DNA of 64,000 nucleotides. Origin: Pseudomonas extremorientalis (lineage in GTDB: Bacteria; Pseudomonadota; Gammaproteobacteria; Pseudomonadales; Pseudomonadaceae). Position numbers and translations under genes: made by a program. How positions within the stretch are numbered: the stretch's first letter is position 1; every line of letters begins with the position of its first letter. Positions 1 through 11,300 of the stretch are shown here, one piece after another. The DNA lies in NCBI RefSeq assembly GCF_001870465.1, contig NZ_MDGK01000056.1:124001-188000 (forward strand). Reading direction: 5' to 3'. The notes below the pieces were generated by a model, which was not told the DNA's origin, did no database searches, and saw only the letters and a list, made by a program, of their open reading frames with translations.

Positions 1-1988
1 CGGCGCATCAGGGTTGCGCCTTGCCACTTCAAGGGTTGCTCAAGTTCATGGTTCCAGGCGCCCTCGCCATTGGCGGTCAGGCGCGGCAAATAGGCATCGT
101 CCCGTGACGGGTGCTCGATATGAAAACGCTCGGTCTGCGGGTCTTGCCGTACCGCATAGCGCTTGCCCTCCAATTCCAGCAGCTGTTTGCCGTCGACCTG
201 ATGCAGTCCCTGTGCGTCGGCGACGGAATCGGCGGGCAACGGCGAAGGATGCTCGTAGATGGACAGATCGGGCTTCCACAGCCGGGTCTTGCCGCTGGGC
301 AACTGCACCGCCTTGAGCTGCTCGATGAAGGGCGACAGGGTCAAGTGAGCCACGCCCGCACCGGCCGCCAGCAGGGCCAGGTTTTCCAGCACATCGGTGA
401 TATGCGCCCAACCGGCTTCGCGGTCCCCCTGTGCCCACTCGATAACACCGTCCAGCACTTCGTATAGCAACTGCCCCGCCGTGACCAGGGACATCGCCAC
501 CCCCAGCGGCGGAACCACCATGCCCAACAGGTTCACGGCAAACAGGCCGGTATTCAGATAATGCTCAAGACGCCGCGAACGTTCAGCATCGTCCGCGTCG
601 GCAGTGCTCACGGCCTGGGCCCGCGCATCGGCATACAGGCGCTTGCGCAAGCTTTCGTAGCGATGGGGCCACAGGTCCACTTCCTCCCACAGCCCCTTGA
701 TCGCATTCGCGCCGATATTGAATTCCGGCGCGCTGATCGGCACCCGTGTCTGCGGCCGAGGCTCACCGAAAATCGATGGAATACTCTGCAGGTACGACGG
801 CGTCACCAGTGACGTGAGGTACTGGCCCCATTCGGACTGCAACCAATCCTCGATGAACGATCCTGGCGGTGCATCCACCACCAGCTCGGTGAGCCGGCGA
901 AAGTAGTAGGGGCGATGCCGGTAATCAATGAACCGGCTGTAGAACCGCTGGTATTCGGTAACCGGTAACTCTACGGAGCGGTCGCCATGGGCCTGCGTGC
1001 CGGCAGTAAGACGGGCTGTCACGGCGTTGCTGAAGTCGGCGAATGACGCGTACCGCTTGATCGGATGCTCGGGGTCGTCCGGGACGTAGATGATCACCCA
1101 TTGGGAATAGCGATATTTGACGCAGGGGTCGATGACCAGGCAATCGCGCAGGCGCAGGTTCATCATGCACGGCACGCGGTACCACACCTGCTTGTCGCCC
1201 AGCATGATCGGTTGTTCACCGGCCAGCACGCGCATCAGCAAGGCATGATCGCTCGCGTCGATATCACCCTTGACCAGGGCCAGGTAGGCCGCCGCCTTGA
1301 ACGCGGCTTTCTGGTGGGTCAGGTAGCGCTCGCGCAGCAAGCCCTCGGCGACCGCATCCTGGGGTTCCAGGAAGGTCTTGAGGTAGGCCTGGTACTGCGC
1401 GCCCAGGTCCAGGTCACGGCACAACTGCACAAAGGTTTCGATCTGCAACGAGGTGGCATGGCGTTCGAACTGGCCGCGCGCATCGGGTGGGGTGATAAAG
1501 CCTGAGGATTGGTTGAAAAATCCCTTCTCGGCCTCCCGCGCTTCGAAGTTGTTCAACGCCGCCTGCAACAACGAAAAGGACTTGCTCTTGAACCCGCCCG
1601 TTGGCCGGCCGAAGGCATCTTCCACCGGTGAATAAAGCCGCAGCCAGGTTTGATGGACGTCCAGTTCGAAGCCCGCCTTTTTCAAGGCAGCCTCCAGTAA
1701 CGGCTGGGCGAATGCGGTCACTGACTGCAATTTTCCCATGGACTTTTCCAACTGGTTGAGCGCGTCGCAGCGTGCATCCATCAGGGTTTTGAGCTGATCT
1801 TTCTGGTGCTGGGCGGCGGCGGCGTACCAGTCGGGAATCTGTGGAGCAGTCTCTTTGAGGGCCTGGCGACGCTCGGGCGAGGCCCGGACAAGGCATGGCG
1901 CGATGGCCTGTTTGATCAGCGTGTAATGCTGGCCTTGATCGATGGGTACGGGCAATGCTGAGTGTTCGACTGCAACGGACTTGGACAT
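1..1988 (-). CDS. Large DUF6543/dermonecrotic-toxin-like protein, 3' part cut by window edge
   Basis: An uninterrupted minus-strand frame opens at the ATG at 1988 and runs off the left edge, giving about 662 codons. It aligns by eye with the N-terminal halves of the three other giant proteins in this window. Shared stretches are LLQAALNNFEA, the DLGAQYQAYLKTFLEP segment, a hydrophobic pair of helices (near NTGLFAVNLLGMVVPPLG) followed by a conserved DGVIEWAQGDREA stretch, then LWKPDLS and HPSRDDAY. The family is annotated in Pseudomonas as DUF6543 or dermonecrotic-toxin-like; function is inferred from that, not shown. The C-terminal effector part lies outside the window, so NEL, SET-like or other activity cannot be told. 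No good Shine-Dalgarno precedes the ATG, so the start is less certain than the frame. It is transcribed divergently from the next family member. Confidence 0.85.
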   Translation of the reverse strand, partial: MSKSVAVEHSALPVPIDQGQHYTLIKQAIAPCLVRASPERRQALKETAPQIPDWYAAAAQHQKDQLKTLMDARCDALNQLEKSMGKLQSVTAFAQPLLEAALKKAGFELDVHQTWLRLYSPVEDAFGRPTGGFKSKSFSLLQAALNNFEAREAEKGFFNQSSGFITPPDARGQFERHATSLQIETFVQLCRDLDLGAQYQAYLKTFLEPQDAVAEGLLRERYLTHQKAAFKAAAYLALVKGDIDASDHALLMRVLAGEQPIMLGDKQVWYRVPCMMNLRLRDCLVIDPCVKYRYSQWVIIYVPDDPEHPIKRYASFADFSNAVTARLTAGTQAHGDRSVELPVTEYQRFYSRFIDYRHRPYYFRRLTELVVDAPPGSFIEDWLQSEWGQYLTSLVTPSYLQSIPSIFGEPRPQTRVPISAPEFNIGANAIKGLWEEVDLWPHRYESLRKRLYADARAQAVSTADADDAERSRRLEHYLNTGLFAVNLLGMVVPPLGVAMSLVTAGQLLYEVLDGVIEWAQGDREAGWAHITDVLENLALLAAGAGVAHLTLSPFIEQLKAVQLPSGKTRLWKPDLSIYEHPSPLPADSVADAQGLHQVDGKQLLELEGKRYAVRQDPQTERFHIEHPSRDDAYLPRLTANGEGAWNHELEQPLKWQGATLMR

Positions 1989-2149
1989 GGGATGGCTACT
2001 GTGTGATCTGAAGACCACGGGATCCTAGGTCCCCCGCAGAAGGGTGCGGGCCTAACTATTTATCCGACGTTCGCTGTGATCAGGTAAACGTCAATCGAGC
2101 CCACGCTTGGGCTGTTCGGACACCGCGAACCGCCCGTTCCTGCGTACGC

Positions 2150-2178
2150 TTGCAAGGTAGCCTAAGCGTACTTATCTA
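2150..2178 (+). promoter_or_regulatory. Putative sigma-70 promoter for the first NEL toxin gene
   Basis: TTGCAA (2150-2155) and TATCTA (2173-2178) are separated by 17 bp and lie 60 bp before the toxin start at 2238. The TTATCTACC surrounding the -10 is repeated before the second toxin gene at 8290-8298. No HrpL-type box (GGAACC...CCAC) was seen here. This is a sequence-pattern prediction only. Confidence 0.35.
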
Positions 2179-2237
2179 CCGCGTCACTTCCCTGCGCGAG
2201 TGATGTGCTGTCACCTCCTAAACCCAAGGAGTGACTC

Positions 2238-5200
2238 ATGTCAGTTCTACGCCCAACAGACGAGACTCGACCGACCGTTTCAGAGAGCGTGCACAGCACT
2301 TTCCTCGAAAGCGCCATCCCCGACTGGTTGATTCAAGCCACACCACAACAACGCAAAACCCTCAAGGCCGCCGGCACGGTGCTGCCGGACTGGTACGTGC
2401 AGGCCTCGGCGACGCAACGCAACGCGCTGCAAGCCAGCATCGCCACCCATTTCGCCGCACAGACCCGGTTGGACAACACCATGTCCAGTCTGGAAGACAT
2501 CGACACCTTCGCCCGCCCCCTGCTGGTCAACGCCTTGAAAGAGCGGTTCAACGTCACGCTGGATGTCGACAAGACCTTCATCCGGCTGAGAAAAACCGTG
2601 TCCCTCACCGAGTTCTATATTCCTGTCGGTTGGTTCGAAGCGCTCAAGTTGCCGCTGCTGCAAGCGGCACTGCACAACTTCGAGGCCTCGGAATGCGAAG
2701 CCGGCGCGTTTCATTCCTCCTCGGGGTTCGTGGTCCAGTCGGCGAACGCAGACGGCTCCACCGCCGTCACCACCCCCTTGACGGTGGAGCAGTTCACCAG
2801 CCTGTGCCGTTCGCTGGATATCGGCGCGAAATACCAGGCTTACCTCAAGGATTTCCTGGAGCCCAATAACGCGGTGGCGCAGGCCGTCCTGCAGGAGCGA
2901 TTCACCGTCGCGCATAAATCAGCGTTGCGCTCGGCGGCTGAACAGGCCTTGTTGAAAAATGACATCACCGACGCCGATTACCGCATGGTGTTGTCGGTAA
3001 TCGACGGCGAAAAAAAGCCGGTGCTGAACGGCAAGCGCATCTGGTTGCGCGACCTGAGCCTGACGCAACACCGACTCACCGGTGTGGTGGTGTTCGTGGT
3101 CAGCGGCGAACTTCACAACGGGAGCGAGTTGCTGCTGTACATTCCCGACGATCCCCAGGCACCGCTCAAGCGCTACACCCTGGGTCAGCTCAAGCCGCTG
3201 TTCAAGCAACGACTCACTGCCGCTGATGCCACGCCGGCTCCGCAGGAAGGTCCCACGACCTACCAGCGGTTCTTCAGCCAGTTCATCCATTATGGAGAGC
3301 GGGCGGAGTATTTCAGCCAGTTCACCCAAGACACCTCGGACACCTCCCTCGCCCAGAAGCTCTTGCCCTATAAACCGCTGATTGATCAAATACGACAGGG
3401 GATCGACCCGTTCTATTTCTTCAGCACCACCCACCCCTCGCCACCACCTGCTCCACCCAAACAAGTGCCCAATCCTGATCCGCGCCTGGAGCCGGTCATC
3501 ACGCCGCCGGCCCACGGGGGATGGTTCTGGGGCGAGGACCTCGACCTGTGGACCTATCTCTACGCACAGCATCGCGCCAAACTCTACGCCGACGCACGCG
3601 CTCATGCGGTGCCCACGGCAGATGTGGATGCCAGCGTACGCTCACGCAAACTGGCGCAGTTGCTCAACATCGGCATGCTGGTGTTCACGGGTATCTCGAT
3701 GTTCATACCGGCGTTGGGTGAGGCCATGATGGCGGTGATGGGCACCCAACTTCTGCTGGAAACCTTTGACGGCGTGAAGGAGTGGTCGGAGGGCGATCGC
3801 AAGGCGGCCAAGGCCCACCTGATCGACGTCGCGCAAAACCTGGTGCAGTTGGCGGCGATGGCCGCCGTGGGGAGAGGTTTTGCCAAACTGACAGCGGTGC
3901 CGGCTGAACCGGTCGTCGAGGCGACTCAGCCAATAACGTCGAGCGATGGCAAGAGCCGCCTGTGGAAACCCGACCTGAGCCCCTATCGTACCTCGATCCA
4001 GCTGGCGCCCGATGCCCAGCCTGATGCGCAAGGGCTGTACAGCCATGAGGGGCAGACGATCTTGCCGCTTGAAGGCTACACCTACCGCGTCACGCAAGAT
4101 CCGAACACCGCCGAATACCGCATTCAGCATCCTACCCGTCCCGAGGCCTACTCACCGAAACTGGCCCAAAACAACCAAGGGGCCTGGCGCCACGAAGGCG
4201 AAACCCCACTGGACTGGGACGACACCACTGCACTCAGGCGCCTGGGCCATACCACCGAGCCGCTGGACACTGACCAGTTGCTCAAGGCCCAGGAGGCCAG
4301 CGGTGTCACAGCCGACGCCCTGCGCGAAGCGCATGTGAATGGCGAAGTCACACCGCTGTTGCTGGCCGATTCGCTGCAACGCTTCAAACTCCACCAGCAG
4401 GTCAACGAATTCATCCAGCGGCTCAAGAGCTCCGACCCTTTCGTCTTTCCCAAGGCCGACCTGGGCACGCAACTGGACCTGATGAAGCGCCGTGGACTGT
4501 TGTCCAGCTCCCCGCCATTGCGGGTGATGGACAGCCAGAGGCGCGTACTCTGGGATGACGTACCCTCCCTGTCACCCCAGCCCAGGCGCACGGTAGTACT
4601 CAACGAACAGCATCTGGCTCGAGGCGAGGGACTGCATCAGGTGCTGTACACCCTGCAAGGCGCCGACCCTGACCTGGTCGACATTCCCGGTTCGCCCCTG
4701 GACACGCTGCCCATGCGGGCCGCCAAACTGCGTCGGCAACTGGGCGAGTTTGTCGAGTCGATCAAGCCTTCGTATGTCGAGGAACGTTATCAGCAACTGA
4801 CCGCCAGCAACGACCCCGATGTACAACGTGTACAGGACGCGTACCCTAAACTGCCGACACGCATCGCCGAGCCGTTGCTTAAAGAACTCAGCGCTGCAGA
4901 ATTGGCAGCCTTTCGCCGCAGCGGGCGCCTGCCGGACGCGCTCGCCGAACGGGCGCAATGGGCCGAGCAGGAAACCCGGGTGTCGCGCGCCTATGAAAAC
5001 CTGCACTTGAACACACCGTCCGACCTCGACAGCCAGCGCCTGGCCCTGCGTACCCTGGAGACCTTGCCCGGCTGGCCTAGGGGAACGCGCGTGGAATTGC
5101 GCCAGCGTATGCCCAACGATGCTCAGGACGTCTTACTCGATGCCATCGGCGAGGCGGGCGGAACACCGAGTAAAATCCTTGTACAGCTCGACGATGGGCG

Positions 5201-8200
5201 GTTCGAAGGCAACCACACCACGGATTTGTACGATGCCATTCTGAATACGTTGTCACCGGGTGAACGTATCGACATGCGGGTGACCGACACCGACCACCTG
5301 CGGGCTGCCATCCAGTCCACTCCCTTGCCCCGCGAACAACTGCGTGCTGTGTTGCTCGAAAACCCAGTGCGAAAACCTGCCTACGACGCCACGATGCGGT
5401 TGCTCGGTGGCGGGCGTGGCTACGAGAAACTCAAAGCGCAGCTCAGCACTGCGCAACAACGGGTGCGCAAGCTTTACCCCTCATTCAGCGATGAGCAAGT
5501 CAGGGACTTTATCGAATCGCTTGGCAGCGAAGTGCGTTCATCCTTGACACGACGGGAAGCCGAGTACCGAAAGCTTGAGGACGATTTGAACGTGTGGGTC
5601 GAGGCCAACAACCCGCGAGTCGGCGCGTACGCCAGTACGGTCGCTAATGACATCAAGCGCTGCTGGCGTCGTGAATCGGGCAGTACGCTCAAACTCATCA
5701 GCTATGTACCGCTGGACCTGCCCGCGCTCACGGCAGACTTCAGCCATGTCACCGAATTGGAACTGCGTACCCGCCTGTGGGGTGGCAACACGCAGACGTT
5801 CCTGGATAATTTCAACCAGCTTAAAAAGCTGAGCCTGGCCAACTGCGAACTCACCGCCGTCCCTGAAGGGCTCGACAGAATGCCTCAGCTGACTCAGTTG
5901 AGGCTGAACCAGAACAAGATCGTGCTCACCCCACAAAGCGCCGCACGGCTCAGCGCACTGCACAAGCTGGAAACCCTGGAGCTTTCGGGCAATCGCTTGG
6001 GCCTCACCCCGGACTTCAGCGCCATGCGGGAGTTGAAGAGGCTGGACCTGTCGGGTTCCGGAATCGAACACTGGCCCACCGGCCTGCTGGACAAAACCAA
6101 CCTGGAGTTTCTGAACCTGCGCGATAACCGCCTGAGTGAGGTTCCCGAGGCAAATCTCGACCCGCAGCCCGAACAGCTGGAAACCATCGCCAGGATCAAC
6201 GATGTCACGTTCCTGAAAGGCAACCCGTTTCCTGAAGCCTATCGGCAACGCTTCGACACTTACTGGCAACGCTTGGCCGCGGAACGTCCGGACCTGATCA
6301 AAACCCATGACGCGTTCGACATGAACAACCCGCACCTTGAACGCGCACGCGCGCTGTACCCCAATCGCAACACGCTGGAGATCCGGCAATTCATCTGGGA
6401 TTTGGGGGAGGGTCTGGAAGCGGAGTTGTCGCGCCTGGAACAAGAATTCCAAGTGCTCAATACACAGCTCAACACGTGGGCCTCTGCCGGTGGCAACATC
6501 AACAGCCGGACCGGGACCGGCTACGTGCGCACCCGCCAGCGCATGCTCAATTTCGCGGGGCGGGATGATCGCTACCTGGCAAGGGACCGGATAATCAGTT
6601 GCTGGCGCAAGGAAGGGCCTCAACAAAAGGCTTTCGACCTTACCCCCATAGGTTGGGAATTGGACCTCAGCAATCTCACCCTGCCAAGCCTGCCGGAGCT
6701 GGACGCAGATTTCAGCCACGTCGGCTCGCTCAAACTCAATAACATGAGTCTGAGCACCAGCCCCGAGCAATTCCTGCTACGCCATCGCGGTGTCCGTTGG
6801 CTGGATATGTCGAACAACCAGTTACGCGAGTTGCCCCAGGCCCTCAATCAAATGAACGGGCTGACCCGCTTGCTTTTGCATGGCAACCAGATCCAGCTCA
6901 CTCCCGTAACCGCGCAAGTGCTGGCCCAGCGTACAACGCTCAGGGCGTTGAGCATGGCGATCAACCCCTTGCGCATCGCTCCGGATTTCAGCGCTATTAC
7001 CGACTTACGTACGCTGAGCCTGCAGAACTGCGAGCTTGAAACCTACCCGACCGGAATCGGCGCGCAACCGCTTCTGGAGTACGTTGCCTTGCTGAACAAC
7101 CGCATCACCGAGCTTCCCGACTCACTCATCAATCCGCCTGCCGAGCAACTGGCGCAGTCGGCCCGCATCACTAACACCATCAGGCTCCAAGGCAACCCGC
7201 TGACCGAGGCGACGCGACAACAGCTGCGCCAATACCAGGCGCGCCTCGAGCAGGTAGGCCTGAGTTCGGCCGACCACCCTAACCAACTGGTTTCCTCGGC
7301 ACTGCAGGTTACGTCGACGCCAAGAGTACACGCCATTGGTCAACAGCAGACCCGCTGGATGCGAGGCGTGCCCGACGCGCAAATCGCGCCCCGTACGGCC
7401 CAATGGCAGCAATTGCGAACACAACCGGGCAGTGACGGGTTCTTCGCCATGCTCGAAGGCATGAGAGAGGCGCCCGCCGGCCATGCAGACCTGCAGAACC
7501 GGGTCTGGACAGTGATCGACGCTATTACCCAGAACACTGCGGAATCCGCGGCACTGCGCGAACAAATATTCGAGTGGGCCGGCCGCGCAACCTGCTGTGA
7601 CCGCGCCGGATTGTCGTTCAGCAACGTGGAGATCATGGTCATGGCGCACAACGCCAAGGCACTGGCCAGCGATGTGAACCAGGGCGCTACGCTGATCAAG
7701 CTGGCCAGGGGGTTGTTCCGCCTCGACGAGGTGGAAAAAGCCGCGTTGAACGATATCGCCCGGCGTACCCAGGCGATCAATGACAATCCCAGGTACTCGC
7801 CTACGGAAAAACTCCAGCAGATCGCACTGTTGGATGAGGTCGAGATCAGGCTGGCCTATCGCTTCGGACTCAAGGGCCCGGACCAACTGGACTTGCCTGG
7901 ACAACCGCAGACGGCGGCCTACACCGCAGGCAGGGTGAGCGAAGACGTGCTGAAAAAAACCCGCCAGGAGATCCTCAAGCTGAACGATTCACCGGCCGAA
8001 TTGCAGGCGCTGGTCGCCAGGGAGTTCTGGCAGGAATACCTGGCCCAGAAGTACAAGGGGCAATTCGAGGAGCAGGGCCAGCCCTTCCATGAACAACTGG
8101 CGGCCTTGCATGACGAACACGCCGAGGGTCGGTTGTCCGACAAGCTTTATGATCAGCAGGCCAAGAACTTGCAAGCCGGGCTTGCCATCCAGGAAGCCAC

Positions 8201-8252
8201 GCTGATGGAGGCACTGACCCGCACAGAGCTGAAGACCCATCCGCTCAGCTGA
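2238..8252 (+). CDS. Giant DUF6543-LRR-NEL protein, predicted E3 ubiquitin ligase toxin/effector
   Basis: 2004 aa; the start has a good AAGGAG Shine-Dalgarno. The order of parts is an N-terminal toxin-like region, then hydrophobic helices at about 474-550 followed by EWSEGDRKAAKAH. LWKPDLS is near 575. Two copies of a helical plus LRR module have LRRs at about 1164-1305 and 1488-1625 (units like LxxLxLxxNxLxxxP). A NEL domain runs from about 1695 to the end. The NEL signature TCCDRAGLSFSN contains the CxD motif C1786-x-D1788 and resembles the SspH/IpaH CxDR-ALTWNN motif, so C1786 is the likely thioester cysteine. A downstream DEVEIRLAY stretch also matches that family. NEL proteins ubiquitinate host proteins, which points to a eukaryotic target. 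The hydrophobic segment may serve membrane insertion or translocation (inference). No secretion signal is recognised. Confidence 0.88.
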   Translation: MSVLRPTDETRPTVSESVHSTFLESAIPDWLIQATPQQRKTLKAAGTVLPDWYVQASATQRNALQASIATHFAAQTRLDNTMSSLEDIDTFARPLLVNALKERFNVTLDVDKTFIRLRKTVSLTEFYIPVGWFEALKLPLLQAALHNFEASECEAGAFHSSSGFVVQSANADGSTAVTTPLTVEQFTSLCRSLDIGAKYQAYLKDFLEPNNAVAQAVLQERFTVAHKSALRSAAEQALLKNDITDADYRMVLSVIDGEKKPVLNGKRIWLRDLSLTQHRLTGVVVFVVSGELHNGSELLLYIPDDPQAPLKRYTLGQLKPLFKQRLTAADATPAPQEGPTTYQRFFSQFIHYGERAEYFSQFTQDTSDTSLAQKLLPYKPLIDQIRQGIDPFYFFSTTHPSPPPAPPKQVPNPDPRLEPVITPPAHGGWFWGEDLDLWTYLYAQHRAKLYADARAHAVPTADVDASVRSRKLAQLLNIGMLVFTGISMFIPALGEAMMAVMGTQLLLETFDGVKEWSEGDRKAAKAHLIDVAQNLVQLAAMAAVGRGFAKLTAVPAEPVVEATQPITSSDGKSRLWKPDLSPYRTSIQLAPDAQPDAQGLYSHEGQTILPLEGYTYRVTQDPNTAEYRIQHPTRPEAYSPKLAQNNQGAWRHEGETPLDWDDTTALRRLGHTTEPLDTDQLLKAQEASGVTADALREAHVNGEVTPLLLADSLQRFKLHQQVNEFIQRLKSSDPFVFPKADLGTQLDLMKRRGLLSSSPPLRVMDSQRRVLWDDVPSLSPQPRRTVVLNEQHLARGEGLHQVLYTLQGADPDLVDIPGSPLDTLPMRAAKLRRQLGEFVESIKPSYVEERYQQLTASNDPDVQRVQDAYPKLPTRIAEPLLKELSAAELAAFRRSGRLPDALAERAQWAEQETRVSRAYENLHLNTPSDLDSQRLALRTLETLPGWPRGTRVELRQRMPNDAQDVLLDAIGEAGGTPSKILVQLDDGRFEGNHTTDLYDAILNTLSPGERIDMRVTDTDHLRAAIQSTPLPREQLRAVLLENPVRKPAYDATMRLLGGGRGYEKLKAQLSTAQQRVRKLYPSFSDEQVRDFIESLGSEVRSSLTRREAEYRKLEDDLNVWVEANNPRVGAYASTVANDIKRCWRRESGSTLKLISYVPLDLPALTADFSHVTELELRTRLWGGNTQTFLDNFNQLKKLSLANCELTAVPEGLDRMPQLTQLRLNQNKIVLTPQSAARLSALHKLETLELSGNRLGLTPDFSAMRELKRLDLSGSGIEHWPTGLLDKTNLEFLNLRDNRLSEVPEANLDPQPEQLETIARINDVTFLKGNPFPEAYRQRFDTYWQRLAAERPDLIKTHDAFDMNNPHLERARALYPNRNTLEIRQFIWDLGEGLEAELSRLEQEFQVLNTQLNTWASAGGNINSRTGTGYVRTRQRMLNFAGRDDRYLARDRIISCWRKEGPQQKAFDLTPIGWELDLSNLTLPSLPELDADFSHVGSLKLNNMSLSTSPEQFLLRHRGVRWLDMSNNQLRELPQALNQMNGLTRLLLHGNQIQLTPVTAQVLAQRTTLRALSMAINPLRIAPDFSAITDLRTLSLQNCELETYPTGIGAQPLLEYVALLNNRITELPDSLINPPAEQLAQSARITNTIRLQGNPLTEATRQQLRQYQARLEQVGLSSADHPNQLVSSALQVTSTPRVHAIGQQQTRWMRGVPDAQIAPRTAQWQQLRTQPGSDGFFAMLEGMREAPAGHADLQNRVWTVIDAITQNTAESAALREQIFEWAGRATCCDRAGLSFSNVEIMVMAHNAKALASDVNQGATLIKLARGLFRLDEVEKAALNDIARRTQAINDNPRYSPTEKLQQIALLDEVEIRLAYRFGLKGPDQLDLPGQPQTAAYTAGRVSEDVLKKTRQEILKLNDSPAELQALVAREFWQEYLAQKYKGQFEEQGQPFHEQLAALHDEHAEGRLSDKLYDQQAKNLQAGLAIQEATLMEALTRTELKTHPLS

Positions 8253-8259
8253 CCCCACG

Positions 8260-8291
8260 GCGCCAGGGGCGTCGCTCCCTGGCGCTGTTTT
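8260..8291 (+). terminator. Rho-independent terminator after the first NEL toxin gene
   Basis: A perfect 9-bp stem GCGCCAGGG/CCCTGGCGC (8260-8268 and 8277-8285) is followed by TGTTTTAT, eight bases after the stop codon. It suggests the two tandem toxin genes are separate transcription units. Confidence 0.8.
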
Positions 8292-8357
8292 ATCTACCCC
8301 GGCCTGCGCCTACTTACGTGATTTGCTGTCTGCTCCCAATACCCAAGGAAAGACCGC

Positions 8358-11300
8358 ATGACTATTTCAACTTCGCCAAAAAGCGAAGCGACTCCCTCCG
8401 CGTCAAATAGCCTGCACGACGCGTTCTTCAAAAGCACCCTACCTGAGTGGCTGACAAAAGCCACGCCACAGCAACGCGAGGCGCTCAAGGCCGCTCCCGT
8501 AACATTGCCCGACGGCTACCTACGGGCCTCGGCGGCGCAACGCAAGCCCGTGCATGACAGCATTACGGCCAGCGCGACCGCTCAAGCCCGCCTGGCTGAG
8601 GCAATATCCACCTTCAAGGAAATCGATGCATTCGCCAAACCCTTGCTGGTCACGGCGCTCAAGGACCAGTTCAACGTAGAGCTTGAGGTCGACAGCACTT
8701 ACATCCGTCTGCTTCAACCGCTGGAAATCGGCATCTTCGGTATCGATGTGAGTAGCTTCGAGGTGCTGAAGCTGCCGCTGCTCGACGCCGCCCTGCACAA
8801 CTTCGAAGCGTCGGAATGCGAGGTCGGCGCCTTTCATGCCGCATCCGGCTTCATGGTCGAGCATGCAGGTGAACTCGTACCGCTTGCGACATCGCTGACC
8901 GTACCGCAATTTACCGGGCTGTGTCGCTCTTTGGATATCGGCGCGCAGTACCAGACGTACCTCAAAAACTTTTTCAAGCCCGCCGATGCCGTCGCCCTGG
9001 CGGCATTGCGCGAGCCCTTTATCGACGCACACAAAACGGCCCTGCGCGCCGCCGCCGAAATGGCCTTGCTGAACAAGGACATCCTGCCCCAGGATCATCG
9101 GATGATTCTCTCGGTCATCAATGGCGAGCTGACACCCTCTGTGGATGGCCGGCCTGTGTGGTTCCGCGACCTGACGCTAATGGGCCACCGCATGATCGGC
9201 TGCATAGTGTTCGTGATCAGCGACAAGTACCGCTACACCGATGACTCCATCATCTATATCCCCAACGACCCATACCATCCGCTCAAACGCTACACGGACG
9301 CCGAACGCATCGCATTGTTCAAGAAGCGCCTGGTCACACCCGATCCGACACCGTCCGCAGGCGACCTGCCCACCCAGGACCAACGCTTTTTCAGCCAGTT
9401 CGTGACCTACACCGAACGCCCGAATTACTTTGGGCGGTTCACAAAAGACGCGCCATCGGGCAGCTTCAGTGAGGCGCTCAAACCCTACGGGTCGATAATC
9501 AACGACCTGGTGCGCGGTGCATTCACCTTCGCAGGGTTCAAAAAATTGCCGCCCGCGGCACCCCGCCCCCAGGTGCCGTTGCGTGATATCGACCCCGCCC
9601 CAGGCGGCGTGGCGCGCAAAGGCCATGGAATGTGGGCGGCCAACGTCGACCTGTGGGCCTACCTGTTCGACCAGCACCGCGACAAGCTCCTCGACGATGC
9701 CCGCGCCCATGCCGTGCCCACCGCGCAGGTGGATGCCCAGGTACGCTCACGCAAATTCTCGGCATTGCTCAATATCGGCCTACTGCTGCTGACCGGCGTC
9801 TCGATGCTGGTGCCGGGGCTGGGCGAGGCCATGCTCGTATTGATGGGCGCCCAACTGTTATACACGGCGTTCGAAGGGGCCATAGAGTGGAGCGAGGGCG
9901 ACCGCAAGGCGGCCAAGGCCCATCTGGTGGACGTGGCCGAAAACCTGGTGCTGATCGGCGTGATGGCCGGTGCCGGCAAAGGCTTCGGCAAACTGCTGGC
10001 CGTGCCGGCTGAACCGGTGGTCGAGTGCTTGCACCCGGTCGTGCTGCCCAACGGAGAAACCCGCCTGTGGAAACCCGACCTCAAAGGCTATGAAAGCGAT
10101 GTCAGCCTGGCCGCCGATGCCCGCCCTGATCCTCTGGGGCGCTATGAAGTCGACGGCAAGACCTATATCCGTCAGGACGGCAAGGTTTATCAAATAAGCC
10201 AGGATACCGCGAGCAACGCCTGGCGCATCCAACACCCCAGCAATCCCGAGGCCTATCAACCGCTGCTGCGGCATAACGGACAAGGCGCATGGCGCCATAC
10301 CCTGGAACGTCCCCTGACGTGGGACCGCCTGACCCTGCTGCGACGCCTGGGGCATGCCACCGAGCCGTATTCCGACGAGCAACTGCTCAAGATCGCGGAT
10401 ATCAGCGGTATCAGCGACAACACCCTGCGCAAAGTTCACTTGGATAACCAACCGCTCCCCGCCGACCTGGCGAATGCCATTCGCCTGTTCGATGCCGACC
10501 AGGGTGTCGACGCAGTAATCGTCCAGGTACAGAGCGGCCAAGCCATCGACTCGCGATACCTTTACTGCCTGCCGTTGATCACCGAGCTGCCACGCTGGCC
10601 AAGGGGTCGGGTGCTGGACGTGTTCGACGCACCGGACCTGACGGGAACCCCTGTACGCTACGGCGCCGAGCGGCTGGCGGCAGGCGATCCTGTCAAGGAG
10701 CCCATCCGCGTGAACCGCGAGGAGGTTCTGGCCGATGGCTTGCCGGCACGTATCCTTGATGCGCTGGATGAGGCCGAGGTTAACCGCCTGCTTGGCGGTG
10801 AAGGCGCTCGCGTCCGAGAGGCCCGGCCCGATGAATTCAGGAAACAGCTCAGCGACTTCGCCCAGACCCGCCGGTCGGCTATTTTTGAACGTCTCTATGA
10901 AGGCGCCCAAGCCCAGGACCCGCGTGTCGCGCAATTGCGCAAGGCCTCGCCGGGGCTGAGCCAGGCTGCGGCCAATGAGATCCTGGCCCATACGCCTGAG
11001 GAAACCCTCGCCCGCCTTGAAAGCACGGGCACCGTGCCCTTGGCCATGCGCGAAGAAGCCCACTGGTATGCGCGGCAGGAACGCCAGACCCGTGCCTTTG
11101 CCGGGCTGTACAGTGAACACGTTGCAACCACCGACACCAAGCGCCTGGCCTTGCACGCGTTGCAGCAATTACCCGGTTGGTCGGACACTGTGCGCCTGGA
11201 AATACGCAGGGACAGTATCGACGGGGCACTGATCGATGCCATCGGCGATGAAAGCAGCACTGTGCGTAAATACCTGGTCAAGGACGGCCCGACCTACCAG

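Noticed and set aside
1989..2237. HrpL-dependent (hrp box) promoter for the toxin genes
   Set aside because: No GGAACC-N15/16-CCACNNA pattern was found in the gap or before the other toxin genes, so type III secretion control is not supported.
5538..6770. Minus-strand open frame of about 410 codons inside the first NEL toxin gene
   Set aside because: Antisense to the LRR region; regular composition comes from the repeated leucine codons.
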